NCBI GenBank assembly: GCA_963578105.1
Contig: CAUZBP010000005.1
Span: 62,001-126,000, forward strand
Length of the DNA: 64,000 nucleotides
Direction of reading: 5' to 3'
Origin: GCA-2718815 sp963578105
Lineage (GTDB): Bacteria > Planctomycetota > Planctomycetia > Pirellulales > Pirellulaceae
Below, piece after piece: positions 17,933-27,040 of the stretch (its first letter is position 1; every line of letters starts with the position of its first letter). The translations under genes were made by a program, and so were the position numbers. A model generated the notes under the pieces. That model was not told the DNA's origin and did no database searches. It saw nothing but the letters and a program-made list of their open reading frames with translations.

Positions 17933-19786
17933 ATGAAACTAGTCGGAAAGAGTTTTGTGTGCCTCGCATTGTTTGCTCTTGCGATACCAGCGCTGGCCGA
18001 CCAACCCGCCCCGCTTCGCGAAGAATCACTTTCTCCCGAGCAATTCAACAAGGCCCACCAGTCGCTCTTCACACCCGAAAAGCCACAAGCCGCCGGAACA
18101 CTGACGGAACAACTCCTCCAGGATCAGTCGGTACCTGGACAGGCAGCGGCAGGCCCCGTTGAACGACGGAATTTCGTCGACGACTTCATCTTCGGAAAGA
18201 TGGAACAGGACGGTGTTCCGCATGCTCAGCTGACTTCCGATATGGAGTTTCTGCGCCGGGTGAGTTTGGATTTAACAGGCCGCGTTCCAGCGCCCCAGGA
18301 GATACGAGACTTTATCGACGACGCAGACGCTGATAAACGCGACAAGTTGATCGAACGGCTGATTGACAGCGAGGCCTGGGTCGAGAAGTGGGCGTACTTC
18401 TTCATGGATCTCTTCCGCACCAACGGAAAGATGGGTCGCGGGCGTTTCGTCTTCCACTATTGGATGAAAGAAAATCTGCGGTCTGACCGGCCTTATAACG
18501 ACGTTGTGCAGCAGATCATCACGGCCTCAGCCAAGAGCAATCATGTTGTGGCAGCTTCGAATGTCATCGCTCGCGAACACGTTCAGGGTGCGCCGCATCC
18601 AAAGGACGGTGATGACCTGTCGATGGTCCACCAGCTCGACACCCACGATGAGCTGTCGATCATCTACTACAAAGCCTTCCTGGGGATGAACCTTTCCTGC
18701 ATCTCGTGCCACGACGGCCAGGACCACCTCGAACAGGTCAATGCCTGGCTCAGCAACAAGACCCGGGGAGAGTTCTTTCAGAACGCGGCTTTTTTCGGTC
18801 GTTCGCGCTACCTGATGTACTGGGAGAATGGCATGCCCCAGTCCAACGAGTTCCTGATCGACGACCACAATCCGGGTTACGACACCGAAGGCCACAGCAT
18901 GATTCGCGTGGCCCGGCTGGGAGGTTCCACAAAGCCCGCCTTCCTGTTGTCTGCTGAAAACCCCGCACCCGGGGAGGAACCCCGCGATGCCCTGGCTCGC
19001 ATGCTGACAAGCCATGCACAATTCGCACGCGCCACGGCAAACATGTTCTGGGCAAGGCTGATGGGTGTCGGCATTGTTGAGCCGTACAACGAGTTTGACC
19101 TGGCGCGGCAGGATCCGGAGAACTTGCCCGCAGGCTGGCAATTGCAACCTTCCCACCCCAAGCTGCTTGATGCGCTGGCCGAGGACTTTGAGGACAACGG
19201 GTATCGCCTGAAGCACCTGATGGAGACCATTTGCAAATCGAACGCCTACCAGATCTCCGCTCGATTCCCGGGCGAGTGGAAGGCGTCCTACACAAACTAC
19301 TTCGCCCGCAAGTTCGCGCGTCGCCTCACGGCGGAAGAATTACACGACGCCATCGTGCTTGCGACGGAACGGCCTGCCCAGCTAGAACAGGCCGGAAAAA
19401 CCTACAGCCTGGCGATGCAGCTGGCGGGACCGTCGGGCGACCGCGACACGAAGCACTTCATGCGAATCTTCGGTCAGTCGGACCGCCAGACCCCCGCCAA
19501 GTTGTCTGCGGGGTCGCTGCAGCATCCACTGGTTTTGATGCAGTCGTCGGTGGTCAACCAGCGCGTACTCGCAGAAAAAGAGAGCCGGGTCCAGCGGCTT
19601 TTGGAAAACTACCCCCGAGACGACTCGCGCGTCATCGAGGAGATGTTCCTCGCCAGCCTGTCGCGTTGGCCGTCCGAGCAAGAAAAGGAAGTCGCTTTGT
19701 CGGCCCTTGTGAAGGATCGGGTGGTGGGGAGCCAGGACTTACAATGGGCGTTGATCAACAGCGTGGATTTTTTCTTTAACTACTAG
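17933..19786 (+). CDS. Secreted DUF1549/DUF1553 (PSCyt2/PSD1) domain protein
   Basis: 617 residues from the ATG at 17933, right after CGGAGGCGGACC; the signal peptide is MKLVGKSFVCLALFALAIPA. DUF1549 occupies roughly residues 75-290 (FVDDFIFGKMEQDG, EFLRRVSLDLTGRVPAPQEI) and includes a CISCHDG motif that could bind haem c. DUF1553 follows (MLTSHAQFARATANMFWARL, LKHLMETICKSNAYQISARF, LMQSSVVNQRV). These planctomycete proteins nearly always sit before a DUF1501 gene, as here (19919). They are presumed extracytoplasmic and redox or degradation related; the biochemical role is unproven. Confidence 0.92.
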   Translation: MKLVGKSFVCLALFALAIPALADQPAPLREESLSPEQFNKAHQSLFTPEKPQAAGTLTEQLLQDQSVPGQAAAGPVERRNFVDDFIFGKMEQDGVPHAQLTSDMEFLRRVSLDLTGRVPAPQEIRDFIDDADADKRDKLIERLIDSEAWVEKWAYFFMDLFRTNGKMGRGRFVFHYWMKENLRSDRPYNDVVQQIITASAKSNHVVAASNVIAREHVQGAPHPKDGDDLSMVHQLDTHDELSIIYYKAFLGMNLSCISCHDGQDHLEQVNAWLSNKTRGEFFQNAAFFGRSRYLMYWENGMPQSNEFLIDDHNPGYDTEGHSMIRVARLGGSTKPAFLLSAENPAPGEEPRDALARMLTSHAQFARATANMFWARLMGVGIVEPYNEFDLARQDPENLPAGWQLQPSHPKLLDALAEDFEDNGYRLKHLMETICKSNAYQISARFPGEWKASYTNYFARKFARRLTAEELHDAIVLATERPAQLEQAGKTYSLAMQLAGPSGDRDTKHFMRIFGQSDRQTPAKLSAGSLQHPLVLMQSSVVNQRVLAEKESRVQRLLENYPRDDSRVIEEMFLASLSRWPSEQEKEVALSALVKDRVVGSQDLQWALINSVDFFFNY

Positions 19787-19918
19787 GATCGTTTTTTCGG
19801 GACGCAACCTGTCGCGTACCCGAGCGTAACTCCGGCGGGAATATCTTGCATGGTGGTCGGGGCATGACATGTCGTGCCCGCCACTGGTTAAGATGCTGCC
19901 CGGCGGGGAGGATTCAAG

Positions 19919-21322
19919 ATGTCGAAACCCAAAAAAGTAGGTGACTTACTTGGCTCGCGGCGCGACGTGTTGCGTCTCGGTGGTCTTGGACTGCTGGGCG
20001 CGTCCATTGACAGTGTCTGGCCGCTGCGCACCTGCTCGGCGGGTGAAACTGTTCAGCCGCGTGGAAACGCCCGACAGGTAATCTACTTCGAGATCAGCGG
20101 CGCTATCAGCCACATTGAATCCTTTGATTTCAAAGAGAGCCACGGCATGCCGAAAGACCTCGACGTTCGCGAGGTGTATCCTGGCCTCTATTTGCCGCAC
20201 TCGCTGTTCCCGCGACTCGAGAAGCAGATGGACAAGATCGCCATCTTGCGTTCGTTCTGCAGTCACGAGGAGGTCCACTTCCGAGCCCAATATTACGTCC
20301 AAACCGGACGTCAGAACAACCTGGCTTTCGCGAAGGAGATTCCGTCGATCGGCTCGGTGATTGCCTCCGAGATGGAATCGCAACGACGTACCGCCGACAC
20401 CTTTCCACTCTACATGTCTTTCAACTTGGAAAAGGGGGCCGCCGGGGCGCTTGCGACCGGTTTCCTGCCGCCGCAATTTTCGGTCGTGGACATCAATACT
20501 GAAGCGGCAATCCAGGAAGATCATCTGGGCCTGGAGGCAGCCCGCCTGCTCGAACAGCGCTGGAATCTGCTGCAGAGATTACGGGACGCTGAGAGACCAC
20601 GCCTCAGCGGGTATGGCCGCGAGGTGGCTGGCTATGAAAACTTTTATGGAGCGGCCTACGAACTCATTTCCGACCCCCGCTGGCCGCAGGCCTTCAACGT
20701 GACGGATGAGGATCGCGAGCGGTACGGAGACAATCCCCTCGGGATCGCCTGCATCCTCGCTCGAAATGTACTGCAACAGGACGGCGGAACCCGCTACATT
20801 CACATCTGCCACCCGGGCTGGGATCATCACACTTACATCTGGGATCGCTCCAAGAAATCAAATCACTACGTCCAGTGCGCCCAGTATGACCAGGCATTTG
20901 CAGCCTTGTTGGAGGATCTCGCTGTGTTGCCTTCGAACGCAGACCCCCAACAAACACTGCTCGACGAGACGCTTGTCGTTTCCATGGGCGAGTTCGGACG
21001 CACACCCGGCGGCTTGAACAACATGGCGGGACGGGACCACTACAACAAGTGCTTCCCGGGCCTGTTCGCCGGCGCAGGCGTGCAAGGCGGGCGGATTCTG
21101 GGACGCAGCGACGTCGACGGTGAGGTGTGTCTCGAAACCGGCTGGGACCACAAGGAACAGGCCCGCATCGAAAATGTCGTGGCGACCATGTACTCGGCGC
21201 TCGGTATCGACTGGACCAAGCAGGTGAAAAACACTCCCTCGGGCCGTCCGTATGTCTATGTCGATCCACTCGGTGCCACCGGCGACATTCCCACGGATGA
21301 GATTGCCACGATTTACAGCTAG
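19919..21322 (+). CDS. TAT-exported DUF1501 protein
   Basis: 467 residues; the ATG at 19919 is seven bases after GGGGAGG. A twin-arginine signal is present (SRRDVLRLGGLGLLGAS). The DUF1501 fold is related to the alkaline phosphatase/sulfatase superfamily; typical blocks are IYFEISGAISHIESFD, ILRSFCSHEEVHF, VSMGEFGRTPG and GRDHYNKCFPGLFAGAG. It follows the DUF1549/1553 gene by 132 bases in the usual order, and is followed by the FGE-like gene at 21391, so the three may be co-transcribed. No substrate is known for the family. Confidence 0.93.
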   Translation: MSKPKKVGDLLGSRRDVLRLGGLGLLGASIDSVWPLRTCSAGETVQPRGNARQVIYFEISGAISHIESFDFKESHGMPKDLDVREVYPGLYLPHSLFPRLEKQMDKIAILRSFCSHEEVHFRAQYYVQTGRQNNLAFAKEIPSIGSVIASEMESQRRTADTFPLYMSFNLEKGAAGALATGFLPPQFSVVDINTEAAIQEDHLGLEAARLLEQRWNLLQRLRDAERPRLSGYGREVAGYENFYGAAYELISDPRWPQAFNVTDEDRERYGDNPLGIACILARNVLQQDGGTRYIHICHPGWDHHTYIWDRSKKSNHYVQCAQYDQAFAALLEDLAVLPSNADPQQTLLDETLVVSMGEFGRTPGGLNNMAGRDHYNKCFPGLFAGAGVQGGRILGRSDVDGEVCLETGWDHKEQARIENVVATMYSALGIDWTKQVKNTPSGRPYVYVDPLGATGDIPTDEIATIYS

Positions 21323-21390
21323 TCCTGACAGTTCAAAGCCGCGGGTACTGTCAGACGGCGATCCGTGGCCGGAGTCGATCCCTGGTGACC

Positions 21391-22212
21391 ATGCCAACAA
21401 AAATCATTTTGCCGAAGTTCACGCCCCCGTCCGGCACTCGGAGCGTGCTGGGGATGCTTCTTTTGCTGGCACTCACGGTCCCGGCCAGGTCCGCTGATCC
21501 CGACATGGTTTTCATTCCCGGCGGCAACTTTCTCCGCGGCCGCACCCACGCTCTGCCGGACGACGAGTTGAAGTGGTTCCCGACCCTGCTCAAAGACGAA
21601 CGTCCCACGCGGCAACTTTTAATCGACTCGTTTTTCATCGACAAGCACGAGGTAACGAATCGCCAGTACGCGGAGTTCCTGAAATCAACAGCACGGGAAG
21701 CCCCCTACTACTGGCCCGACGGCAAGCCGCCCGGCGGCAAAGAGGACTACCCGGTCGTTAACATTTCCTGGCAGGAGGCCGCCGCCTACTGCAAGTGGTC
21801 CGGCAAACGGCTGCCCACCGAGGCCGAGTGGGAATATGCCGCGCGCGGTCCGGCCGAGGGCCTGAAGTTCCCCTGGGGAAATGACGAACCCTGCAAAGAG
21901 AAGCATGCGCGGTTCGACGGCATCGATGGTCCCGGCAAGGTCTGCCAGTTTCCGGAGAACGACTTCGGACTTTGTGATATGGCGGGTAGCGTTTGGGAGT
22001 GGTGCTCGGACCGGTACGGGAGAGAGTACTATGGACGCGCGCCGGAGCAAAACCCAACCGGTCCCGAGGAAGGACTTTACCGGGTTCTTCGTGGCGGTTG
22101 CTGGGCGGATCGGGCAAAGTATCTGACCTGCTCCTATCGCAGTTATGCACGTCCCGTCGAACGAAGTCCCACCATCGGTTTTCGCTGTGCCAGGAGCTTC
22201 GTCGCAAAATAA
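21391..22212 (+). CDS. Secreted formylglycine-generating-enzyme-like (SUMF1 fold) protein
   Basis: About 273 residues with a signal-like hydrophobic stretch (SVLGMLLLLALTVPARSADP). A GTG six bases upstream of the ATG at 21391 is an equally possible start. The SUMF1/FGE-sulfatase domain is complete: MVFIPGGNFLRG, DKHEVTNRQYAEFLK, VNISWQEAAAYCKWSGKRLP, TEAEWEYAARG, FGLCDMAGSVWEWCSDRYG, LRGGCWADRAKYLTCSYRSY and IGFRCARSF. True FGEs carry a cysteine pair in a characteristic arrangement in the C-terminal part; here cysteines occur at different spacing, so it is more likely a non-catalytic or differently acting secreted relative than the activator of the sulfatases in this window. Confidence 0.85.
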   Translation: MPTKIILPKFTPPSGTRSVLGMLLLLALTVPARSADPDMVFIPGGNFLRGRTHALPDDELKWFPTLLKDERPTRQLLIDSFFIDKHEVTNRQYAEFLKSTAREAPYYWPDGKPPGGKEDYPVVNISWQEAAAYCKWSGKRLPTEAEWEYAARGPAEGLKFPWGNDEPCKEKHARFDGIDGPGKVCQFPENDFGLCDMAGSVWEWCSDRYGREYYGRAPEQNPTGPEEGLYRVLRGGCWADRAKYLTCSYRSYARPVERSPTIGFRCARSFVAK

Positions 22213-22386
22213 CCGTGAGGCAGGCACGCAGCAGGCCTCTCAGCAGAGATTCGCCAAGCGGCCTAGTTCCATTCACTCCCAACAGTCGCCCGCAACGGCG
22301 GTTCCCGGTGAACGACATCCGCGGCCGACTTGCCACTTGCTGTCAAAACCGACGAGGACTCTTTCTCTCTCCCTGAAGTCTCGCGT

Positions 22387-24942
22387 TTATTCCACCAGCA
22401 GCACGTCAGCCACCCGGGGCATTGGCAGTTGCAGGGAAATGGAACCGTCGTCGCCCCGGCGAAACTTTAAAGTTCCCAGGCGGGCTGAACGCACAGAGCG
22501 CGCGTCCCGTGCATCGGCAAGGGTAACCTGCACCTGCTTCAATGGCTTGCCACCCCAGTTCAGCAACGTCACCGCACGGCCTTTGTCCGAATGCATCAGG
22601 ACGGCTTCGACAGAAGACGGGTCGGTCCTGACCGCCGCGCGAATGCCGGCGTCGGTGGCCAGGTTCGTGATCAGGTCGGCAATGCGGGCAGGATAATCGC
22701 TGCTGGGAACCCGGTCGACGTGGTGGGCGCCGCGGCCGTAAGCCAATCCCGGCATGGTGGCGAAATGGAGCGATTCCCCCTGCCCGTACCGATTCCGGAT
22801 GACCGCCGGTTGACCGTCTTCAAACCGTCCCCTCACCTGCCCCGTTGTCATTTGAAACTGTCCGCGGGAACCGTAGGCCTTCCAGGGCTCGCGACCCAGT
22901 CCTCCCGCGGGCTCCATCCGCACCTCCGCCAGGGGCGCGAGGTCCTTCAGACCATTCTTGGCGGCGTAGTCTCCTGGGGCCCTTTCGATCCTCCGCTGCT
23001 TCACTCCCAGAACTTCGTCCAGCAGGTCCTGCGGCTGGTCATACTTGTCCCGTGTTCCCGCCCCCGCGCAGGTCCAAAGCCGCCCCCCCTGGCGCACCCA
23101 GTCCCGGATGGCCGTGACGGTTTGCCGTTCCAGGTTCGGACCGGTCATGTAAAGCACCTGATACGGGGCCAGCTCCCCTCGCTGGACCATGACCTCGTCC
23201 ACAAATGCTACCGGAATGCCACGACGCGTCAGTGCGAACCAAACGTGTTCCAACTCCACCAGAAAATCAGAGTTGTAACTCCAAAAGCCGTTCTGGTTCA
23301 CCTCGTAGAGTTGACTGGTCACGGGCCACAGCAGGGCCACTTCGGTCGGAGGACCAACCCCGTCGATCAAGAAATCTTCGGCTTTGCCGATCAGCCGGTT
23401 GGCATCAGCCAGATCGTCGTAATGTCCCAGCTTCTCTGACCACATCCACTCGGTGAAAACGTAACTGGGCCCGTAGATCCACGAGTTGTAGGCACTGCCG
23501 CCATAAGCGGCCAACGCCATGATGCTCAGTTCCACCTCGTGGCCGCGGTCTTCGGCGATGGAGCCGCCGTGGTGAATGTACGCTCCGAAACGGCCCGCCC
23601 CCTCCCGGGCAGCGCAGCGGAGCAGGTTCACCATCATGGACCAGGTTCGGAACGTGGAGCCGTACTGACCTCCTCCCTCCTCCATGCCCGGCCCTATCCA
23701 GAGGCAGGTTCCTCCGCCCAGGCGCGAAAATTCAAACCAATCGTGGGAGGCATACAAATCAAGACCTGGCGAGGACCGTTGCGTGACATTGAGATAGAAG
23801 ATGCCCGGGGAGTTCCAGTTCGTGAAGGCCAGCAACTGGTCCCCATACGTCCGGCGCAGTGCCCGTGCCGCCACCCCGTACCTGCGACTGTCGTCATACC
23901 CGGCGAAGCGGACCGAGTGGTACCAGAGACGACGAGCCGTCAGCGGGGCTTCCGGATCGGCTGAGCCTCCCAGCCTGACGTCCGCCCAGGAGTCCTGGCC
24001 CAGGGCCGCGGGCACAAGACCTTTCTCCTGCAGGTAGTCCCGGAACCGCTCCAGCAGGGCGGCGTCGTTGTTGAGGTCGTCGGCCCGCCCTGGAAAATAC
24101 CAGTGGGGCTCGTCGGACACGGCAAAGATTCGCAGACGCTCGGTGGAACCAAATGCTTCGGCAAAAGCTTTCGCCCCGGGGCGATAATGTTCTATCGCGA
24201 CGGCCTCGTCCAGGGTCTTGGGCGGTCGGTGTTCCGCCATCTGGCAGTAGGGGATGTCCAGCTTTTTCGTCGCGTCGTAGGGCACATGGCTGAGGGTGTT
24301 GTAGCCCAGCCGCAAAAGCGTCTGGACCTCTTTCCTGGCAGCCTCGTCATTGGCCCCGTCCGGGCCCATGATGCAAGCCGTCGCCGTAACGAACTTCTTT
24401 GGCAGCTCCTCGCGACTGAGTCCAAAATCGCCGGTGGCCTCCAGGTGATCCTGGGCCACTTCCACGATCGTCTTCACTCGCGCCGGCACTTCCGCAGCGG
24501 GCACCCCTCGCTCAGGCAGAATCAACTTCCACCCGGTTCCGGGACCCTCCATGACCCTGGAGGCCACCGCCCCGGTCGCTTGCTGGCTGTGGGCCAGTTC
24601 AAACTGCACCCGCACCCGCCCGGTCAGGGACTTTCCTTCCTGCGCAATGGAAACGCCAGCCGTGGCGTCGCCCTGGCCGTCGGGCAGCACTTCCGAAAGA
24701 TCCAACCACTCCGACATCTCTCCCCGGGACAGGTTGGCCGCGTTCACCGAAAAAGCGGGGTTCCAGGGGGGGCGGTGGATCATGTGGACCCGAACGGAAA
24801 CATCGAAGGGCCCGCTACTTTCTTCCGCCTCGAGTACCGCCACACGGACGAACAGGGACGGGGCCGCTTGGGCACCCACCAAGGCTGCCGTCCCAAGCTG
24901 CAGCGAGAGTATCCCTGCGACAAGTAAACCTGATGATCTCAT
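22387..24942 (-). CDS. Secreted glycosidase-like protein with trimerisation-type domain
   Basis: 851 residues. The ATG at 24942 follows an excellent AAGGAGAACGCC RBS and opens a signal peptide (MRSSGLLVAGILSLQLGTAA). After a beta-rich N-terminal part (~30-190) comes a barrel-like region (LRLGYNTLSHVPYDATKK, FAVSDEPHWYFPG, YGDQLLAFTNWNSPGIFYLN, DLYASHDWFEFS). The C-terminal third has the Rossmann-like part seen in GH42/beta-galactosidase trimerisation domains (PYQVLYMTGPNLERQTVTAI, WVRQGGRLWTCAGAG) and a final beta-sandwich. It shares this general plan with the protein at 14917. A glycan substrate is likely but the enzyme class is not identified. Confidence 0.75.
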   Translation of the reverse strand: MRSSGLLVAGILSLQLGTAALVGAQAAPSLFVRVAVLEAEESSGPFDVSVRVHMIHRPPWNPAFSVNAANLSRGEMSEWLDLSEVLPDGQGDATAGVSIAQEGKSLTGRVRVQFELAHSQQATGAVASRVMEGPGTGWKLILPERGVPAAEVPARVKTIVEVAQDHLEATGDFGLSREELPKKFVTATACIMGPDGANDEAARKEVQTLLRLGYNTLSHVPYDATKKLDIPYCQMAEHRPPKTLDEAVAIEHYRPGAKAFAEAFGSTERLRIFAVSDEPHWYFPGRADDLNNDAALLERFRDYLQEKGLVPAALGQDSWADVRLGGSADPEAPLTARRLWYHSVRFAGYDDSRRYGVAARALRRTYGDQLLAFTNWNSPGIFYLNVTQRSSPGLDLYASHDWFEFSRLGGGTCLWIGPGMEEGGGQYGSTFRTWSMMVNLLRCAAREGAGRFGAYIHHGGSIAEDRGHEVELSIMALAAYGGSAYNSWIYGPSYVFTEWMWSEKLGHYDDLADANRLIGKAEDFLIDGVGPPTEVALLWPVTSQLYEVNQNGFWSYNSDFLVELEHVWFALTRRGIPVAFVDEVMVQRGELAPYQVLYMTGPNLERQTVTAIRDWVRQGGRLWTCAGAGTRDKYDQPQDLLDEVLGVKQRRIERAPGDYAAKNGLKDLAPLAEVRMEPAGGLGREPWKAYGSRGQFQMTTGQVRGRFEDGQPAVIRNRYGQGESLHFATMPGLAYGRGAHHVDRVPSSDYPARIADLITNLATDAGIRAAVRTDPSSVEAVLMHSDKGRAVTLLNWGGKPLKQVQVTLADARDARSVRSARLGTLKFRRGDDGSISLQLPMPRVADVLLVE

Positions 24943-24953
24943 GGCGTTCTCCT

Positions 24954-25268
24954 TCAGCACGGCACACACAACATTTGACCCCTCGCAGTTGCCGATAGCA
25001 AGCGTAACGCGCGCACCACAACCGGTCGAGGAGCGATCAGGCCGACGATATCTGACAGGTCACACCTGCCCTCTTGCTCACCACCCGGATTTCCTTTCGG
25101 GACAGACTGGCCCTGCTGTTCGGTCACGGAAGCCGCTACCACCTGTTCGGAAGCGAGCAGGAAGGTCGCGTCAAGAGAACCTTGATTGGCCATCCTGGTC
25201 CGTAAAATGGAAAAATCCAGGACAGCCCATGTCAGAATAACTCCCCGGATCAAGAGGCGAATTTTCAT
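24954..25268 (-). pseudogene. Remnant of a secreted esterase (abhydrolase), possibly acetyl-xylan-esterase-like
   Basis: The ATG at 25268 is preceded by an ideal AGGAGAAAAAAA RBS and a hydrophobic N-terminus (MKIRLLIRGVILTWAVL), but only 104 codons follow. Residues ~68-86 (CDLSDIVGLIAPRPVVVRA) match the block near the C-terminus of large planctomycete abhydrolases, where several hundred residues would be expected before it. The simplest reading is an old gene with a big internal deletion and a frameshifted end. It could instead be a young small secreted protein; the family match is short. Confidence 0.35.
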
Positions 25269-25660
25269 TTTTTTTCTCCTGCGTACTTTGTCTGCCTGGT
25301 CGGCAGAATGGGCGGGCTAGTTTGGCTCAGATACTGTACCAAGCTGGTGGTATACAATAATGCCCCAGGCTGATGATTTAAAGCAGTTTCTGCACCCTGA
25401 ACCCGCGAAAACTGCTGCACCATCAGCGTCCTCTCAAACTGAAAAGGAATGGCACTAAAAAACCTGCTCCCGGCCCGGTGTCAAACCAGTGTCCCAGCAA
25501 GCCTGCGAGATCGCCTTGCGTAGTGGTCCGGTGGGTTTCACAATGGCGCAGCACTCCCCGGCAGAGGGAATTCATGGCGATCGTGCGGCGGTCTTCGGAT
25601 TGCCTGTCGTTTCAACCTGGTAGAGGGCGCGGCCAAAAAGCGTCCGCTGGAAAAATTTCG
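25269..25660. other. Intergenic region upstream of the MFS gene
   Basis: About 390 bases. It contains an 8-bp inverted repeat (agcagttt at 25382-25389 and aaactgct at 25409-25416) in a spacing that could suit a regulator or an RNA hairpin. The frame of the MFS gene is open back to 25478, but that extension is arginine-rich and lacks transporter character. Confidence 0.35.
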
Positions 25661-27034
25661 ATGACCGACCCGTCCCCAAGCTCCGCAGACGAGGACCACC
25701 CGGTTGTCGGCTCGGCGGTCGCCAGCCGGACACGGTACCTCGTGCTTGTCATTCTCTGTGCAGCCGCCACGTTTGCATATATCGGCCGTAATTGCCTGGC
25801 AGTGGCGGCCGACGATGTGAGCAGCGAGTTAAACATTCCACGCACGTCCATGGGCTGGGTCATGGCGGCCTTCTTTTGGGGTTATGCCCTGGCACAGATT
25901 CCTGCTGGATCGTTCGCCCACCAATGGGGTGTACGGCGGTCACTGGCACTGTATGCGTTTGTCTGGTCGATAGCATGCGCAGCCATGGGAATGGCCTTCG
26001 GGTTCTGGTCCCTGGTGCTGTTTCAGGCAGGGTTTGGTGTCGCCCAGGCCGGTGTGTTTCCTTGCTCAGCCGCCGCCATCTCCCGCTGGCTGCCGATCTC
26101 GCGACGGGCATTTGCAACCGGGTCCCTGGGGACCTTTATGTCCGTGGGCGGTGCGATCGGGGCGGCGGTAACGGGACTGGCAATGGGTGGTTATTCCTCA
26201 GAACATCTCGTCATTCCGGCGGTCAGTTGGCGGTGGGTCTTTGTGGCCTGTGCGGTCCCGAGTGCCCTTTGGTCGCTGTGGTTCTATCATTGGTTTCGTG
26301 ACCAGCCGGAGAAACACAGCGCCGTTAACGACACGGAATTGCGCATCATCCGACAAGGGACCACGGCCAGCCAAGAGGATGCGGTTGTGCTGTCGGTGCC
26401 TTGGAGCAAAGTCGTTGCCAGCTTCGACATGTGGATGATCTGCGGGCAGCAGTTTTTTCGCGCCGCCGGATACATCTTCTTCGCCACCTGGTTTCCGACC
26501 TTCCTGAAGGAGACGCGCGGTGTGAGCACGGCCGCGTCGGGTTTTCTCACGGCGCTACCACTACTGGCGGTGGTTGTCGGCAATATCCTGGGAGGACTTC
26601 TGGTGGACGCGATCTGGAACATCACCGCCAGCAAGAGGCTGAGCCGACAACTGGTCGCCTTCGTCACGATGTTGGGATGTGCACACTTCATCGCTGCCGC
26701 GTATTTCGTCGAGAACGCCGTGGCGGCGGTGTTGCTGATTTCGTGCGGTTCCTTTACGGCCGCCCTTGGCGGATCTTGCGGCTACACGGTAACGATGGAA
26801 AAATCGGGGAAGTACGTGGCTCCCATTTTCGGAGCCATGAACATGACGGGGAATCTGGGTGCGGCAATCTGCCCGATCATGGTGGCCTGGATTGTGCAGT
26901 GGACCGACAACTGGAACCTGGTGCTGATCTTCTTTGCCGCGATCTATGTTTTGGCGGCCGTTTGCTGGGCGCTGATCAACCCGAATGGTATCTTCTGGAC
27001 TGCCGAGACAGAGGATCAACTCGAAACGGAATAG
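25661..27034 (+). CDS. MFS transporter (anion:cation symporter-like)
   Basis: 457 residues from the ATG at 25661; twelve hydrophobic segments are recognisable. The first helix region YLVLVILCAAATFAYIGRN, the loop after TM2 (FAHQWGVRRSLALYAFVWS, the MFS motif-A position) and FQAGFGVAQAGVFPCSAAAI are typical of the ACS/hexuronate-type branch of MFS, which brings organic anions into the cell. The gene is followed after only six bases by the ceramidase-like gene and then a nitrilase, so it may import a product of their action. Substrate cannot be read from the sequence. The RBS is weak. Confidence 0.88.
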   Translation: MTDPSPSSADEDHPVVGSAVASRTRYLVLVILCAAATFAYIGRNCLAVAADDVSSELNIPRTSMGWVMAAFFWGYALAQIPAGSFAHQWGVRRSLALYAFVWSIACAAMGMAFGFWSLVLFQAGFGVAQAGVFPCSAAAISRWLPISRRAFATGSLGTFMSVGGAIGAAVTGLAMGGYSSEHLVIPAVSWRWVFVACAVPSALWSLWFYHWFRDQPEKHSAVNDTELRIIRQGTTASQEDAVVLSVPWSKVVASFDMWMICGQQFFRAAGYIFFATWFPTFLKETRGVSTAASGFLTALPLLAVVVGNILGGLLVDAIWNITASKRLSRQLVAFVTMLGCAHFIAAAYFVENAVAAVLLISCGSFTAALGGSCGYTVTMEKSGKYVAPIFGAMNMTGNLGAAICPIMVAWIVQWTDNWNLVLIFFAAIYVLAAVCWALINPNGIFWTAETEDQLETE

Positions 27035-27040
27035 TCAACG

